A stretch of 45,390 bases of DNA, taken from NCBI GenBank assembly GCA_030428395.1, contig JAUIDW010000007.1:1-45390 (forward strand), given 5' to 3'. The position numbers and the translations under genes were made by a program. Shown in pieces: positions 8,643 through 17,452 of the stretch. The notes beneath the pieces were generated by a model that saw only the letters and a list, made by a program, of their open reading frames with translations, made no database searches and was not told the origin of the DNA. Positions within the stretch are counted from its first letter, which is position 1. Every line of letters begins with the position of its first letter. Source of the stretch: a bacterium. GTDB taxonomy: Bacteria; Planctomycetota; UBA1135; GCA-002686595.

Positions 8643-11641
8643 GACGCGCTCCTTCCGCGCTCGGCGGTGGCGAACGGCCCGGCGTGGGCCGCGCGCAGGT
8701 CGGCGCCGGCGAGGTCGGCCACCACCTCGCCCGCGGGGCCGCGCAGGCCCAGCCGCGGCTCGGCGGTGACGTGCCCGACGGCGGCGCAGGGCAGCCCCTG
8801 GATGCGGCGCTCGAGCGCGGGCGCGTGCTGGGGCTCGACCTCGAGGAGGAAGCGGGTGCACGACTCGGAGAAGAGCCGCAGGGCGGTCGGGTCGACCGGG
8901 GCGCCCCCGTCGTCGCCCGGCGGGTCCTCGACGGGCACGCGGCCCAGGTCCAGCACCGCGCCCAGCTCGCCGGCGAAGGCCATCTCGGCCGCGGCGACGG
9001 CCAGGCCGCCCTCCGACAGGTCGTGAGCGGCGCGGACCAGGCCGGCGGCGATGGCGCCGTGGACCGCCGCGAGCAGCGCCGGGGCGCGCTCGAGGTCCGG
9101 GCGCGGCGCGCGGCCGCCCTCGACGCCCGCCAAACGCAGGTACAGCGAGCCGCCGAGCTCCGCGCGCGTCGCGCCGACGAGGTACAGCAGGTTGCCCGCT
9201 TCCTTCAGGTCCATCGTCACGGCGTGCGCGACGTCGGGGACGATCGACAGGGCGGAGATCAGCAGCGTCGGCGGGATCGACAGCGTGCGGTCGCCGACGC
9301 GGTACTCGTTGTTGAGGCTGTCCTTGCCCGAGATGAACGGCGTGCCGTAGGCCAGCGCCGCGTCGCGGCAGCCGCGCGCGGCGAGCACGAGCGCGCCCAG
9401 CTGCTCGGGGCGCCGGCAGTTGCCCCACGAGAAGTTGTCGAGCACCGCCGTGCGGCGCGGGTCGCCGCCGACGCACACGGCGTTGCGCAGCGCCTCGTCC
9501 AGCACGGCCATCGCCATGCCCTCGGGGTCGAGCGCGCCGTAGCGCGGGTTGGCGCCGCAGGCGAGCGCGGCGCCGCGGCGGCTGCCGGCGACCGGTTGCA
9601 GCACCGACCCGTTGCCGGGGCCGTCGCCGCGCGGGCCGACCAGCGGGTGCACGACCGCCGCGCCCTGCACCTCGTGGTCGTACTGGCGCACGATCCACTC
9701 CTTGCTGGCGACCTCCGGGTCGGCCAGCAGCGCGAGCAGCGTCGCGGGCACGTCGTCGCAGGCGGGCACGCCGGGGTCGGACGTCGCGGGCGCCGTCCAC
9801 GTCGCCGTGCGCACGGGCCGCGGCGTGCCGTCGTGCAGGAAGCGCATGTCGAGGTCGCCGACGACGGCGCCGTCGTAGCGCAGCACGAGCCGCCCCGTGT
9901 CCGTGAAGCGGCCGATGGCGGTCGCCTCGACGTCCTCGGCGACGAACACGGCGAGCAGCGCCTCGAGGTCGTCGGGCGGGACGGCCAGGACCATCCGCTC
10001 CTGCGCCTCGCTGATCCAGATCTCGGCCGCGGTCAGCCCGGGGTACTTGAGCGGCACGCGCTCGAGGTCCACCTCGGCGCCGCAGTCCTCGCCCATCTCG
10101 CCGACGGCGGAGGACAGGCCGCCCGCGCCGCAGTCGGTGATGCCGCGGTAGAGCCGCCGGTCGCGCGCGACGAGCAGGGCGTCGAGGACGCGCTTCTCGG
10201 TGATCGGGTCGCCGATCTGCACGGCCGCGCTGGAGACCGTCTCGGACTCCTCGTGGAGCTCGACCGACGAGAACGTTGCCCCGTGGATGCCGTCGCGGCC
10301 CGTGCGGCCGCCGACCACCACGACCACGTCCCCGGGCGCCACGGCCTTCTCCGCGCAGTCCCGCGGCAGGATCCCCAGGGTGCCGGCGTACACCAGCGGG
10401 TTCCCGGTGTAGCCGCGGTCGAACCACACGCCCCCGTTGACCGTGGGGATGCCCATGCGGTTGCCGTAGTCGCGCACGCCGGCGACGACGCCGCGCAGGA
10501 TGCGGCGGGGGTGCATGGCGCCGCGCGGCACCTCGTCCTCGGGCAGGTCGGGCGGGCCGACGAAGAAGGCGTCGGTGTTCGCGATCGGCCTGGCGCCGAG
10601 CCCGACGCCGAGGATGTCGCGGATCACGCCGCCGATGCCGGTGCCCGCGCCGCCGTAGGGGTCGATGGCGCTGGGGTGGTTGTGCGTCTCGACCTTGAAG
10701 GCGAGGCAGGTGCCGCGGTCGAACTCGACGATGCCCGCGTTGTCGTGGAACACGCTGACGCACCAGTCGCGGTCGAGCTCGCGCGTGGCGCGCTGGATCG
10801 TCTCGCGGAACAGGTTGTCGATGCGCTCGCCGTCCATGTCGATCGTGCCGGCGAACGTCTTGTGCTTGCAGTGCTCGCTCCACGTCTGCGCGAGCGTCTC
10901 CAGCTCGACCAGCGTGGGCTCGCGGCCGAGCTCCGCGAAGTGCGCCTGGATCGCGCGCATCTCCTCGAGCGAGAGCGACAGCTCGCCCTCGCGCGAGAGC
11001 TGCTCGAGGCGCGCGTCGTCGGCGTCGCGCAGCGGCACGGCGACGGCGTCGTCGGCGCGTCGCGACGGCTCCGCGGCGGGGGACCAGGCGAGTCCCTCGT
11101 CGTCGACGTGGAGCTCGTCGATGACCTCGTTCGCGAAGACGCGCCGACCGCAGCGCTCGAGCTCCGCGCGCGAGGCGTCGCCCTCGAGCTCCCACGCGCG
11201 GAAGCTCTGCACGTGCGGCGTCGCGCCGTGCGTCGAGCCGGTCGCGGCGAGGCCCGCGCGCGCGATCGCGCGCGCGACGGTCAGCGCGACGGGGTCCATC
11301 ACGCCGGGCTTGCGCGCGACGAGGATGCGCGCCCTGCCGGGCGGCACGTCGGGGCGCGCGCCCGGCTCGGTCACGCGCGCGCGGTCGACGACGGGATCGG
11401 CGAGCAGCTCCTCGACGATGCGCGCGACCTGCGCGCGGTCGAGCTCCGCGGGCAGCAGGTAGCCGCGGCCGAGGCGCGCGGCGCGCACGCCGTCCACGCC
11501 GATCTCCGCCAGGGCCGCGAGCGCCTCGACCCCGTCGGGATCGTCGACCTCCTCGCGCCGGAACACCTCGACCCGCCACGCGGGCGGGCAGGGCCGCTCG
11601 GCGGATCGGGGGCTGGAGTCGTCCGGGGCGGTCGGGGTCAT
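8639..11641 (-). CDS. purL: FGAM synthase, PurS-PurL fusion
   Basis: About 1000 residues. It converts FGAR to FGAM with ATP and with ammonia from PurQ. The catalytic PurL core is clear: MRAIQAHFAELGREPTLVEL and ETLAQTWSEHCKHKTF, ETHNHPSAIDPYGGAGTGIG, RDILGVGLGARPIA, and DCGAGGLSSAVGEMGE. In front of it are two PurS-like segments: residues about 21-92 (WRVEVFRREEVDDPDG to LLADPVVDRARV) and about 104-180 (KPGVMDPVALTVARAI to VFANEVIDEL). Separate PurS acts as a dimer, so the tandem copy may replace it; no separate purS is seen here. I chose ATG at 11641; ATG at 11671 (MSELTLAKPS) is equally possible. The stop overlaps the purQ start. Confidence 0.95.
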   Translation of the reverse strand: MTPTAPDDSSPRSAERPCPPAWRVEVFRREEVDDPDGVEALAALAEIGVDGVRAARLGRGYLLPAELDRAQVARIVEELLADPVVDRARVTEPGARPDVPPGRARILVARKPGVMDPVALTVARAIARAGLAATGSTHGATPHVQSFRAWELEGDASRAELERCGRRVFANEVIDELHVDDEGLAWSPAAEPSRRADDAVAVPLRDADDARLEQLSREGELSLSLEEMRAIQAHFAELGREPTLVELETLAQTWSEHCKHKTFAGTIDMDGERIDNLFRETIQRATRELDRDWCVSVFHDNAGIVEFDRGTCLAFKVETHNHPSAIDPYGGAGTGIGGVIRDILGVGLGARPIANTDAFFVGPPDLPEDEVPRGAMHPRRILRGVVAGVRDYGNRMGIPTVNGGVWFDRGYTGNPLVYAGTLGILPRDCAEKAVAPGDVVVVVGGRTGRDGIHGATFSSVELHEESETVSSAAVQIGDPITEKRVLDALLVARDRRLYRGITDCGAGGLSSAVGEMGEDCGAEVDLERVPLKYPGLTAAEIWISEAQERMVLAVPPDDLEALLAVFVAEDVEATAIGRFTDTGRLVLRYDGAVVGDLDMRFLHDGTPRPVRTATWTAPATSDPGVPACDDVPATLLALLADPEVASKEWIVRQYDHEVQGAAVVHPLVGPRGDGPGNGSVLQPVAGSRRGAALACGANPRYGALDPEGMAMAVLDEALRNAVCVGGDPRRTAVLDNFSWGNCRRPEQLGALVLAARGCRDAALAYGTPFISGKDSLNNEYRVGDRTLSIPPTLLISALSIVPDVAHAVTMDLKEAGNLLYLVGATRAELGGSLYLRLAGVEGGRAPRPDLERAPALLAAVHGAIAAGLVRAAHDLSEGGLAVAAAEMAFAGELGAVLDLGRVPVEDPPGDDGGAPVDPTALRLFSESCTRFLLEVEPQHAPALERRIQGLPCAAVGHVTAEPRLGLRGPAGEVVADLAGADLRAAHAGPFATAERGRSAS

Positions 11642-12068
11642 GGAGGGCTTCGCGAGGGTGAGCTCGGACATGGCGGGCACCACCATCCCTGGAGGGGTGC
11701 CGACGTCCAGGCACAAGACCTGGGGTGGGCGAACCTCCTCCCGGACGGGCGTGGCGATGGCGGGATCGTACTCCCTGGGGCCCTCGCGCCCAACCGGTCG
11801 CGGCGAACCCGTCCCCGGAATCCGGGGGATTTCCGGGGGCCCCGGGTCCGGTGAAGCGGGCTCCGGAGAGCTCGTCGGCGGCGTCGTCGGCGCCCCTCCG
11901 CGAGCCCGCGCGGGGCTCGCGCGGCCCGGCGCCTCCGGCCCGCGGGCGCGCGGCGCGGGACGCCCGGGGTTGAACCGTCCCGGGGCGTGGCGGAGGATGC
12001 CCGCGAGGACACGCGTGGCGAAGCAAGAGAACCGCAGGGCGGACGGCGGGGGCGCGGCCGGGCCGGGG
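11642..12068. other. 427-nt divergent intergenic region, purL / accA
   Basis: Separates the purL (minus) and accA (plus) starts. On the purL side there are two short inverted repeats: GGCACC/GGTGCC (11676-11681 with 11696-11701) and CCAGG/CCTGG (11707-11711 with 11719-11723, loop CACAAGA). These would form hairpins in a purL leader. GC-rich repeats continue to about 11990. I find no convincing promoter, riboswitch or small gene. Confidence 0.5.
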
Positions 12069-13022
12069 ATGGCCTTCGAGCGCCCGATCCGCGAGCTCGA
12101 GGCGCAGCTGGCCGAGCTGGAGGAGCTCTCCGCTCGCACCCAGCTCGACATCACCGACGAGATCGACGCCCTGCGGACGCGTCTCGGCGAGGCCATCCAG
12201 ACGACCTACCAGGGCCTGTCCGCCTGGGAGACGGTCAACGTCGCGCGCCACGTCGAGCGCCCCGTCGCGGGCGACTACATCCAGACCATCCTGGACGACT
12301 TCTTCGAGCTGCGCGGCGACCGCGTCTACGCGGACGACCCGGCCATCGTGACGGGGCTGGCCACGATGGGGGACCACCGCTTCCTGCTCGTGGCGCACCG
12401 CAAGGGGCGCACCACCGAGGAGCGCGTGGCCTGCAACTTCGGCTGCGCCCACCCCGAGGGCTACCGCAAGGCCCTGCGCAAGATGCGCCTGGCCGAGCGC
12501 CTGGGCCTGCCCATCGTCTGCCTGGTGAACACGCCCGGCGCCTACCCGGGCATCGGCGCCGAGGAGCGCGGGCAGGCCATGGCGATCGCCGAGAACATCT
12601 ACGAGATGCTCGGCCTGAGCGTGCCCATCGTCGTCCTCGTGATCGGCGAGGGGGGCTCCGGCGGCGCGTTGGGGATCGGCGTGGGGGACGTCGTCCTCAT
12701 GATGGAGTACTCCTACTACTCGGTGATCACGCCCGAGGGCTGCGCCGCGATCCTGTGGAAGGACGGCGAGCGCACCCCCGACGCCGCCGAGGCGCTGAAG
12801 CTGACGGCCGCGGACCTGACCGCCCTGGGGGTGGTCGACGGCATCGTCCGGGAGCCCCCCGGCGGCGCCCACCGCGACCCCGAGCGCGCCATGGCCGAGG
12901 TGCGCCGGGCCCTGCTCGAGCGCCTGGACGAGCTCGCCGCCGTGCCGACCGACGAGCTGGTGCCCCGCCGGCGCCGCAAGTTCCGGCGCATGGGCGTGCT
13001 CGAGGGCCGCTTCGGGACCTGA
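12069..13022 (+). CDS. accA: Acetyl-CoA carboxylase carboxyltransferase subunit alpha
   Basis: A 317-residue carboxyltransferase alpha subunit that moves CO2 from biotin to acetyl-CoA to give malonyl-CoA, the first step of fatty acid synthesis. The family pattern is clear: FERPIRELEAQLAELEEL at the start, GDRVYADDPAIVTGLA, the oxyanion-type glycine stretches NTPGAYPGIGAEERGQ and GEGGSGGALGIGVGD, and YYSVITPEGCAAILWK. Length matches E. coli AccA (319). I chose ATG at 12069; an in-frame GTG at 12015 has a better Shine-Dalgarno (GAGGA) and would add 18 low-complexity residues. No accD is in the window. Confidence 0.97.
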   Translation: MAFERPIRELEAQLAELEELSARTQLDITDEIDALRTRLGEAIQTTYQGLSAWETVNVARHVERPVAGDYIQTILDDFFELRGDRVYADDPAIVTGLATMGDHRFLLVAHRKGRTTEERVACNFGCAHPEGYRKALRKMRLAERLGLPIVCLVNTPGAYPGIGAEERGQAMAIAENIYEMLGLSVPIVVLVIGEGGSGGALGIGVGDVVLMMEYSYYSVITPEGCAAILWKDGERTPDAAEALKLTAADLTALGVVDGIVREPPGGAHRDPERAMAEVRRALLERLDELAAVPTDELVPRRRRKFRRMGVLEGRFGT

Positions 13023-13223
13023 GGGCAGCCCCGTGGCTCCGGTGGGCCCCGGTGGTCCTCGGGGACCTCGGGGGTCCCGGACCCGTCCCGGATCCGGGCG
13101 TTCCGGGGTGGATGGACGCCAACGCCGCCACCGCGCCGTCGTAGGGGCCGTATGGGGTCCCCCCGTCGACTAGACTTGGCCCCCGCGGCGCCGCGGGCCG
13201 ATGAGCGTCCGCGTCCCCCGGCC

Positions 13224-13976
13224 ATGTCCCAGCGCTCCGAGCCCGACCCCGCCGCTCCGGACTCCCCCGGCGAGCCCCCCCGGCCGGAGGGCCCCGGGAG
13301 CCCGCCCCGGCGCCCCCGGCGCGACGGCCCCCAGGACGTCGCCGCGGAGGCCTGCGGGGGTCCCAGCGACCACGACCTGGTCCGGGGAGCCCAGGCGGGC
13401 GACGAGGCGGCCTTCGAGCTGCTCGTCCGCCGCCACCAGGCCCGCGCCTGGCGCGTGGCCCGCAACCTGGTCCCCAACGACGAGGACGCCCGCGACCTGG
13501 CCCAGGAGGCCTTCCTGCGCGTGTTCCGCAGCCTGGACCGGTTCGACTTCCAGCACGACTTCACGACCTGGCTCTACCGGATCGTGACCAACCTGGGCAT
13601 CGACCACCTGCGCAAGCGCCGCCCCCAGGTCAGCACCGCGGTGCGCGGGGAGGGCGACGAGGAGGTCGAGCTGGACCTGCCGGACACGGACGCGCCCGCG
13701 CCCTCGAGCCAGCTGGAGAGCGCCGAGACGGCCGAGCGCGTGCGGGCCTGCATCGACAGCCTGGCGCCGCACTTCCAGGTGGTGCTGACGCTGCGCGAGC
13801 TGGAGGGCCTGCCCTGCACCGAGATCGCCGCGATCGTGGGCGCCAGCCACGTCACCGTCCGCTGGCGCCTGCACCGCGGGCGAAAACTCTTCCAGGAGGA
13901 GTGGGAGCGCCGCGAGCGCCTGGCCGAGCGCGGCGACGCCTCGGGCGCCTCGGCGGAGCCCCGCCCGCGCCCCTGA
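13224..13976 (+). CDS. ECF-type RNA polymerase sigma factor
   Basis: A 250-residue sigma-70 family protein with only regions 2 and 4. Region 2 spans about 63-130 (FELLVRRHQARAWRVARNLV, DARDLAQEAFLRVFRSLD, FTTWLYRIVTNLGIDHLRKR) and region 4 about 172-225 (HFQVVLTLRELEGLPCTEIA and the helix-turn-helix SHVTVRWRLHRGRKLF). The first 45 residues are a Pro/Glu-rich, probably disordered extension. ATG at 13224 is chosen; an earlier in-frame ATG at 13152 overlaps a -10-like TAGACT (13171-13176). The anti-sigma gene follows 80 nt downstream and a PDZ protein gene after that, which suggests control by an envelope signal (inference). Confidence 0.94.
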   Translation: MSQRSEPDPAAPDSPGEPPRPEGPGSPPRRPRRDGPQDVAAEACGGPSDHDLVRGAQAGDEAAFELLVRRHQARAWRVARNLVPNDEDARDLAQEAFLRVFRSLDRFDFQHDFTTWLYRIVTNLGIDHLRKRRPQVSTAVRGEGDEEVELDLPDTDAPAPSSQLESAETAERVRACIDSLAPHFQVVLTLRELEGLPCTEIAAIVGASHVTVRWRLHRGRKLFQEEWERRERLAERGDASGASAEPRPRP

Positions 13977-14056
13977 CGAGCGAAATCGCGATCCGGCGCG
14001 AGCGAGAGCCAACACCCGCCTCACCCAGTCCGTACACCCCCCCGAAGAACGAGACC

Positions 14057-14959
14057 ATGGAGACTCTCCCGACCTGCGACGACGTCCGAGGCTGCTTCCC
14101 GCTGTACGTGGGGGGCGACCTGGAGGAGCCGCTGGTCCGGCAGGTGCTCGAGCACGTCCACGGACGCGAGCACCAGGCCGGTTGCGGGAAGTGCGCGGCC
14201 GAGCTGGCCTCGGCCGAGCACGCCCGGCGAGCCTTGCTCGCCCTCCCGAGTGAAGCCCCCGAGGACCTCGACCTCTGGCAGGACTTGCATCTACGCCTGC
14301 GGAGCGAGGGGATCCTCGGCGCACGTCCGCACGCCGCCCCCGCGCGGCGGCGGACCTGGCGCCGCCTGGCCGGGTACCCCGGCTACATCGGCGCCGCGGC
14401 CGCCGCGGCCGTGCTCGGGATCGGCGTCTGGTTCTCGGACGCCGCCGCCCCGATCTCCCCGGGCGCCGGAGACGCCGCGCCGCCGTCGGCGACGGTCGCC
14501 GGCCGCGCGGAGCCCGGCGTGACGTCGCTCGCCCAGGCCCTGCGGGACCGCGCCGCCGCGCGCCCGGCCGGGGGCGCGACCGCTCCGTCCAGCGCGCTGC
14601 GCCGGCCCGTCGCCGGACCGCGCACCGCCCTTCCGTTCAACGCGACGGTGTCGTGGACGCCGAGCTCCCGGCTCGCCGCGCCCGGCGCGCGTTCGTTCTC
14701 CCGGCGCACGTCCGGGGCGCGCGTCCTGCCGGTCGCGTCCTCGCTCGCCTCCGGCGCCGCGGCGCAGGCGTCGTCCGGCTCGGCGTTCCCCGGGAGCCCG
14801 TCGCTCGGAGACCCCGCGCTCGGCGGACTGCGGCGCGCGACGCGCCAGGACGAGCTGCTCCGCCACACCGCCCTGCCGTGGCGCCAGCACTTCTACCGCA
14901 CACCGAACGTCCCGATCTACTGGGGCGAGAACGCCACCGTGGGCTACGGCCTGCGCTGA
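14057..14959 (+). CDS. Membrane-anchored zinc-binding anti-sigma factor
   Basis: A 300-residue probable anti-sigma factor for the upstream ECF sigma. The N-terminal domain has the ZAS zinc motif H-x3-C-x2-C (His39, Cys43, Cys46), with Cys7 or Cys13 as the likely extra ligand. One TM segment lies at about 107-124 (YPGYIGAAAAAAVLGIGVWF). The remaining 175 residues would be periplasmic and are Ala/Ser/Gly/Arg rich, probably flexible, ending in a more conserved-looking tail (LPWRQHFYRTPNVPIYWGEN). The architecture fits release of sigma by proteolysis or zinc-thiol change. An in-frame repeat follows directly after the TGA (see the repeat at 14959-15030). Assigned by motif and gene order. Confidence 0.85.
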   Translation: METLPTCDDVRGCFPLYVGGDLEEPLVRQVLEHVHGREHQAGCGKCAAELASAEHARRALLALPSEAPEDLDLWQDLHLRLRSEGILGARPHAAPARRRTWRRLAGYPGYIGAAAAAAVLGIGVWFSDAAAPISPGAGDAAPPSATVAGRAEPGVTSLAQALRDRAAARPAGGATAPSSALRRPVAGPRTALPFNATVSWTPSSRLAAPGARSFSRRTSGARVLPVASSLASGAAAQASSGSAFPGSPSLGDPALGGLRRATRQDELLRHTALPWRQHFYRTPNVPIYWGENATVGYGLR

Positions 14960-15030
14960 GGCGTTCGCTCCGGTCCGCGCCCAGGCGCTCGCTCCGGCCC
15001 GCGCCGAGGCGCACGATCCGGCGCAACCCC
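14959..15030 (+). repeat. 24-nt tandem repeat, about 3 copies, right after the anti-sigma stop
   Basis: Three direct units of 24 nt begin at 14959, 14983 and 15007. Units 1 and 2 differ at only a few bases; unit 3 is more diverged. The unit length is a multiple of 3 and in the anti-sigma frame it encodes G-(V/A)-R-S-G-P-R-(P/R). The three units are preceded by codons TGA (the stop), CCA and CGA, so the stop sits where an Arg or Pro codon would continue the pattern. Confidence 0.8.
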
Positions 15031-15119
15031 GACGAGCCGCGGACCTCCGCCGGAGAATCCGCTCTCCGCGGACGGATCGCCGCGCTCGCGGACATCCAGG
15101 ACTCTCGGAGACCCAAGCC

Positions 15120-16298
15120 ATGAACGCACGACTGACCACCCTCGTCGGCGGCCTGGCCCTGGCGACCGGCCTGCCGCTGCTCGCCCCGGCGTCGACCGCC
15201 CCTGTCCAGGATCCGTCCCAGGACGCCGCGTCCGTCCCGCTCGCCTCCGCCCTGGCCCGGGAGGGGGACGCGCTCGCCGAGGACGCCGCCGCCTGGCGCC
15301 TCGCGCTCACCGACCCCGACCTCGACCGGCGCGAGCGCGAGCTCGACCGCCTGCTGGCCGAGGTGCGCCGCCACCCGCCGCTGCGCGGCCTGTTCGAGGA
15401 GTGGTCGCACGACGCGACCGCGCCCGAGCTCGCCTGGACCGCGCGGCTCGCCCTCCGCGAGCTGGACCGCGACGGGCGGGACCTGACCTGGGGGCACGGC
15501 CTCGGCTGGCGCTCCGACCCGCTCGACGCCGCGCCCCGGCTCGCCCCCGGGGACGCCAGGCCGTACGGGCAGCTGCTGGGCGGCTCCTGGGAGGACGTCC
15601 AGGGCGAGCTCGAGCGCCTGCGGAGGATGTTCGACGAGCTCCCCGGAGGAGTCGCGTCCGCCTCCCGCGGGTTCGAGCTGCGCTCCGGCCCCGACGGCGT
15701 GAAGGCCACCGTCCGCGAGGACGTCGACGGCGTCGAGCAGGTGCGCGAGTACGAGGCCGCGACACTGGACGAGCTGCTCGAGGCGCACCCCGAGCTGCGC
15801 GAGCACGTCGACGGCACGGCTGCGGTGCCGGGGCTCGCCTGGGGCGAACGCTTCCCGGCGCTCGACCGCCTCATGCTGGACCCGCCGGCCGCGCTGCGGG
15901 TCGTCCCGCGCGCTCCGCTGGCCCCGGGGGCCCCGGCGGCCCCGCGCGAGCTGCGCACGGACGTGCTCGGCGTCTACCTGCGCCCGCTGGAGGCCGGCGA
16001 GGCCGCGGCGCTCGGCCTGGAGACCGGCGCGGGCCTGGTGGTCGTGCGGACCGAGCCCGGCACCATCGCCTGGGCGCTCGGCGTGCAGCGCGGGGACGTG
16101 CTGCTCGAGGTCAACGGTTTGCCGGCCACGGGCCGCGACGCGATCAGCGAGGCGCTCTGCGCGCGGCCCGACGACGGCGAGGTGCGCCTGGTGCTGATCG
16201 ACGGCCACGGGCAGCGCCGCGCGCGCACGTGGCGGCCGCGCGAGGAGCCCGCGGACGGGCCGCTGCGCGGACCGGCCGCGGACCGCCGCGACCTGTAG
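15120..16298 (+). CDS. Secreted PDZ-domain protein
   Basis: A 392-residue exported protein. The N-terminal 28 residues are a Sec signal peptide ending in ASTA. The middle is helical and charged (DRRERELDRLLAEVRRH and similar). The C-terminal region, about 277-368, is a PDZ domain (GVYLRPLEAGEAAALGLETG, IAWALGVQRGDVLLEVNGLP). No protease catalytic triad is visible, so it is not a DegS or DegP by itself. Start ATG at 15120, with GGAG upstream. It is third in the row with the ECF sigma and anti-sigma genes and may sense or present unfolded envelope proteins to that system (inference). It faces the TPR lipoprotein gene tail-to-tail, 32 nt apart. Confidence 0.85.
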   Translation: MNARLTTLVGGLALATGLPLLAPASTAPVQDPSQDAASVPLASALAREGDALAEDAAAWRLALTDPDLDRRERELDRLLAEVRRHPPLRGLFEEWSHDATAPELAWTARLALRELDRDGRDLTWGHGLGWRSDPLDAAPRLAPGDARPYGQLLGGSWEDVQGELERLRRMFDELPGGVASASRGFELRSGPDGVKATVREDVDGVEQVREYEAATLDELLEAHPELREHVDGTAAVPGLAWGERFPALDRLMLDPPAALRVVPRAPLAPGAPAAPRELRTDVLGVYLRPLEAGEAAALGLETGAGLVVVRTEPGTIAWALGVQRGDVLLEVNGLPATGRDAISEALCARPDDGEVRLVLIDGHGQRRARTWRPREEPADGPLRGPAADRRDL

Positions 16299-16330
16299 CG
16301 CGTCCGCGCGGCGCGGTCGCGTGCCGCCGC

Positions 16331-17380
16331 TCAGCGGCCGATGCCGCCGAGCGTCTGGCCGCGGCGCGCCACCTCGCACTCCGAGCGCAGCGAGTAGGCG
16401 CGCCGGATGTCGGGGTGGTCGAACTCCTTCTCGGACAGCCGCAGGAACTCGTCGATGCTCTGGATGGCCTCCTCGTGGCGGCCGAGGTCGCGCAGGAGCT
16501 GCGCGCGCATGCCGTAGGCGTCGGCGAGCTCCTCGCGCGCGAGCAGCGCGTCGAGGCTGGCCAGCGCGTCCTCGAGGCGGCCGAGGCGGCGCTGGATGGT
16601 GGCGGCGGACAGGTGCGTGGCGACCTGCAGCTCGACCGCGTCCTGGCGCAGGGCGCGCAGGCGCTCCTCCTCGCCGGCCGTCAGGTCGGGGCGCTGGAGC
16701 TGCTGGTCCCAGAAGTCCAGCTCGCGATCGCTGACCTCCAGCACGCGGCTGGACCAGAGCAGCGACTCCTCGGGCGAGTCGAGCAGCGCGTACACGCGCT
16801 GCAGGCCGTTCATGGCCTTCAGGTCCTCGCTCTTGCGCGACAGCGTCTCCTCGTACGCGGAGATCGACTCGCGCCAGTTCTCGTCGGCGCGCAGCAGCAG
16901 GTTGCGGGCCTCCTCGTTGCGGCGGCCCGGCTCGGTGGGGTCGCGCTGGCCGCTCGCCATGTCCTCGCCGGCCTCGCGGAACAGCACGCCCTTGCGCTCG
17001 AGCGCGTCGGCGAGGCCCAGCCAGATGCGGTAGTCGTCGTCCTTCTCCTCGAGGAGCTGCCGGAAGATCCCCTCGGCGATCAGGATGTCGTCGCGCGTCC
17101 CGTAGCGCAGCCGGATCCAGCCCACCATGAGCCGCAGCGGCCGGTTATCCGGCTCGACCTCCAGGCCCTTGAGCGCCTGCTGCTCCGCGCGCGCCAGGTC
17201 GTCGAGGTCGTAGTACCGCAGCGCGAGCTCGGTGTGCATGTCCGCGATCTGCTCGGGATCGGGGCCCTCGGGGCGCGAGCTGACGCAGGCCGCGGCGAGC
17301 AGGAGGGCGAGCCCGGACAGGGCGGCGCGCCCAGGGCTCCGGCGGGGGGCCGGGGTCCGGATGGATCGGAAGGGGCTCAT
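16331..17380 (-). CDS. TPR-containing lipoprotein
   Basis: A 349-residue exported protein. A signal peptide with lipobox AAAC (Cys32) comes first. The mature protein is all-helical with tetratricopeptide-like repeats: AELALRYYDLDDLARAEQQA-type helices at the N-terminus, a middle with charged helices, and a clear C-terminal TPR pair (LGRLEDALASLDALL, LGRHEEAIQSIDEFLRL). Such proteins are scaffolds for envelope complexes; the partner is unknown. It starts with ATG at 17380, 72 nt after the RqcH gene on the same strand, so it is probably in the ndk-rqcH transcript. Confidence 0.85.
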   Translation of the reverse strand: MSPFRSIRTPAPRRSPGRAALSGLALLLAAACVSSRPEGPDPEQIADMHTELALRYYDLDDLARAEQQALKGLEVEPDNRPLRLMVGWIRLRYGTRDDILIAEGIFRQLLEEKDDDYRIWLGLADALERKGVLFREAGEDMASGQRDPTEPGRRNEEARNLLLRADENWRESISAYEETLSRKSEDLKAMNGLQRVYALLDSPEESLLWSSRVLEVSDRELDFWDQQLQRPDLTAGEEERLRALRQDAVELQVATHLSAATIQRRLGRLEDALASLDALLAREELADAYGMRAQLLRDLGRHEEAIQSIDEFLRLSEKEFDHPDIRRAYSLRSECEVARRGQTLGGIGR

Positions 17381-17452
17381 GCGGAGGGCTCCGGGGCGCG
17401 GTGCGACGGGGCGGGGCGTCCCGCCGGGAGCGGGCGGACCCGCCAGGATGCC

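Noticed and set aside
11642-11800. Purine riboswitch before purL
   Set aside because: No three-way junction with the conserved purine-aptamer loops is visible, and the sequence is too GC-rich to match.
11640-12068. N-terminal extension of accA to 11640
   Set aside because: The extra translation is low-complexity, overlaps the purL leader and has no family similarity. Only the GTG at 12015 remains as an alternative.
7842-12872. A 1676-codon open frame on the minus strand, and similar giant frames at 21852-25574, 34548-38087 and 38242-41430
   Set aside because: They are shadows of known genes on the other strand or in other frames, caused by high GC. Only their segments matching purQ and the epimerase are real.
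13087-13098. Palindrome CCCGGATCCGGG between accA and the sigma gene
   Set aside because: Short GC palindromes are frequent here. It lies in the accA 3' region with no other sign of function.
14959-15030. Short direct repeats taken as a CRISPR array
   Set aside because: The units are contiguous without spacers, are diverged and keep a coding frame.
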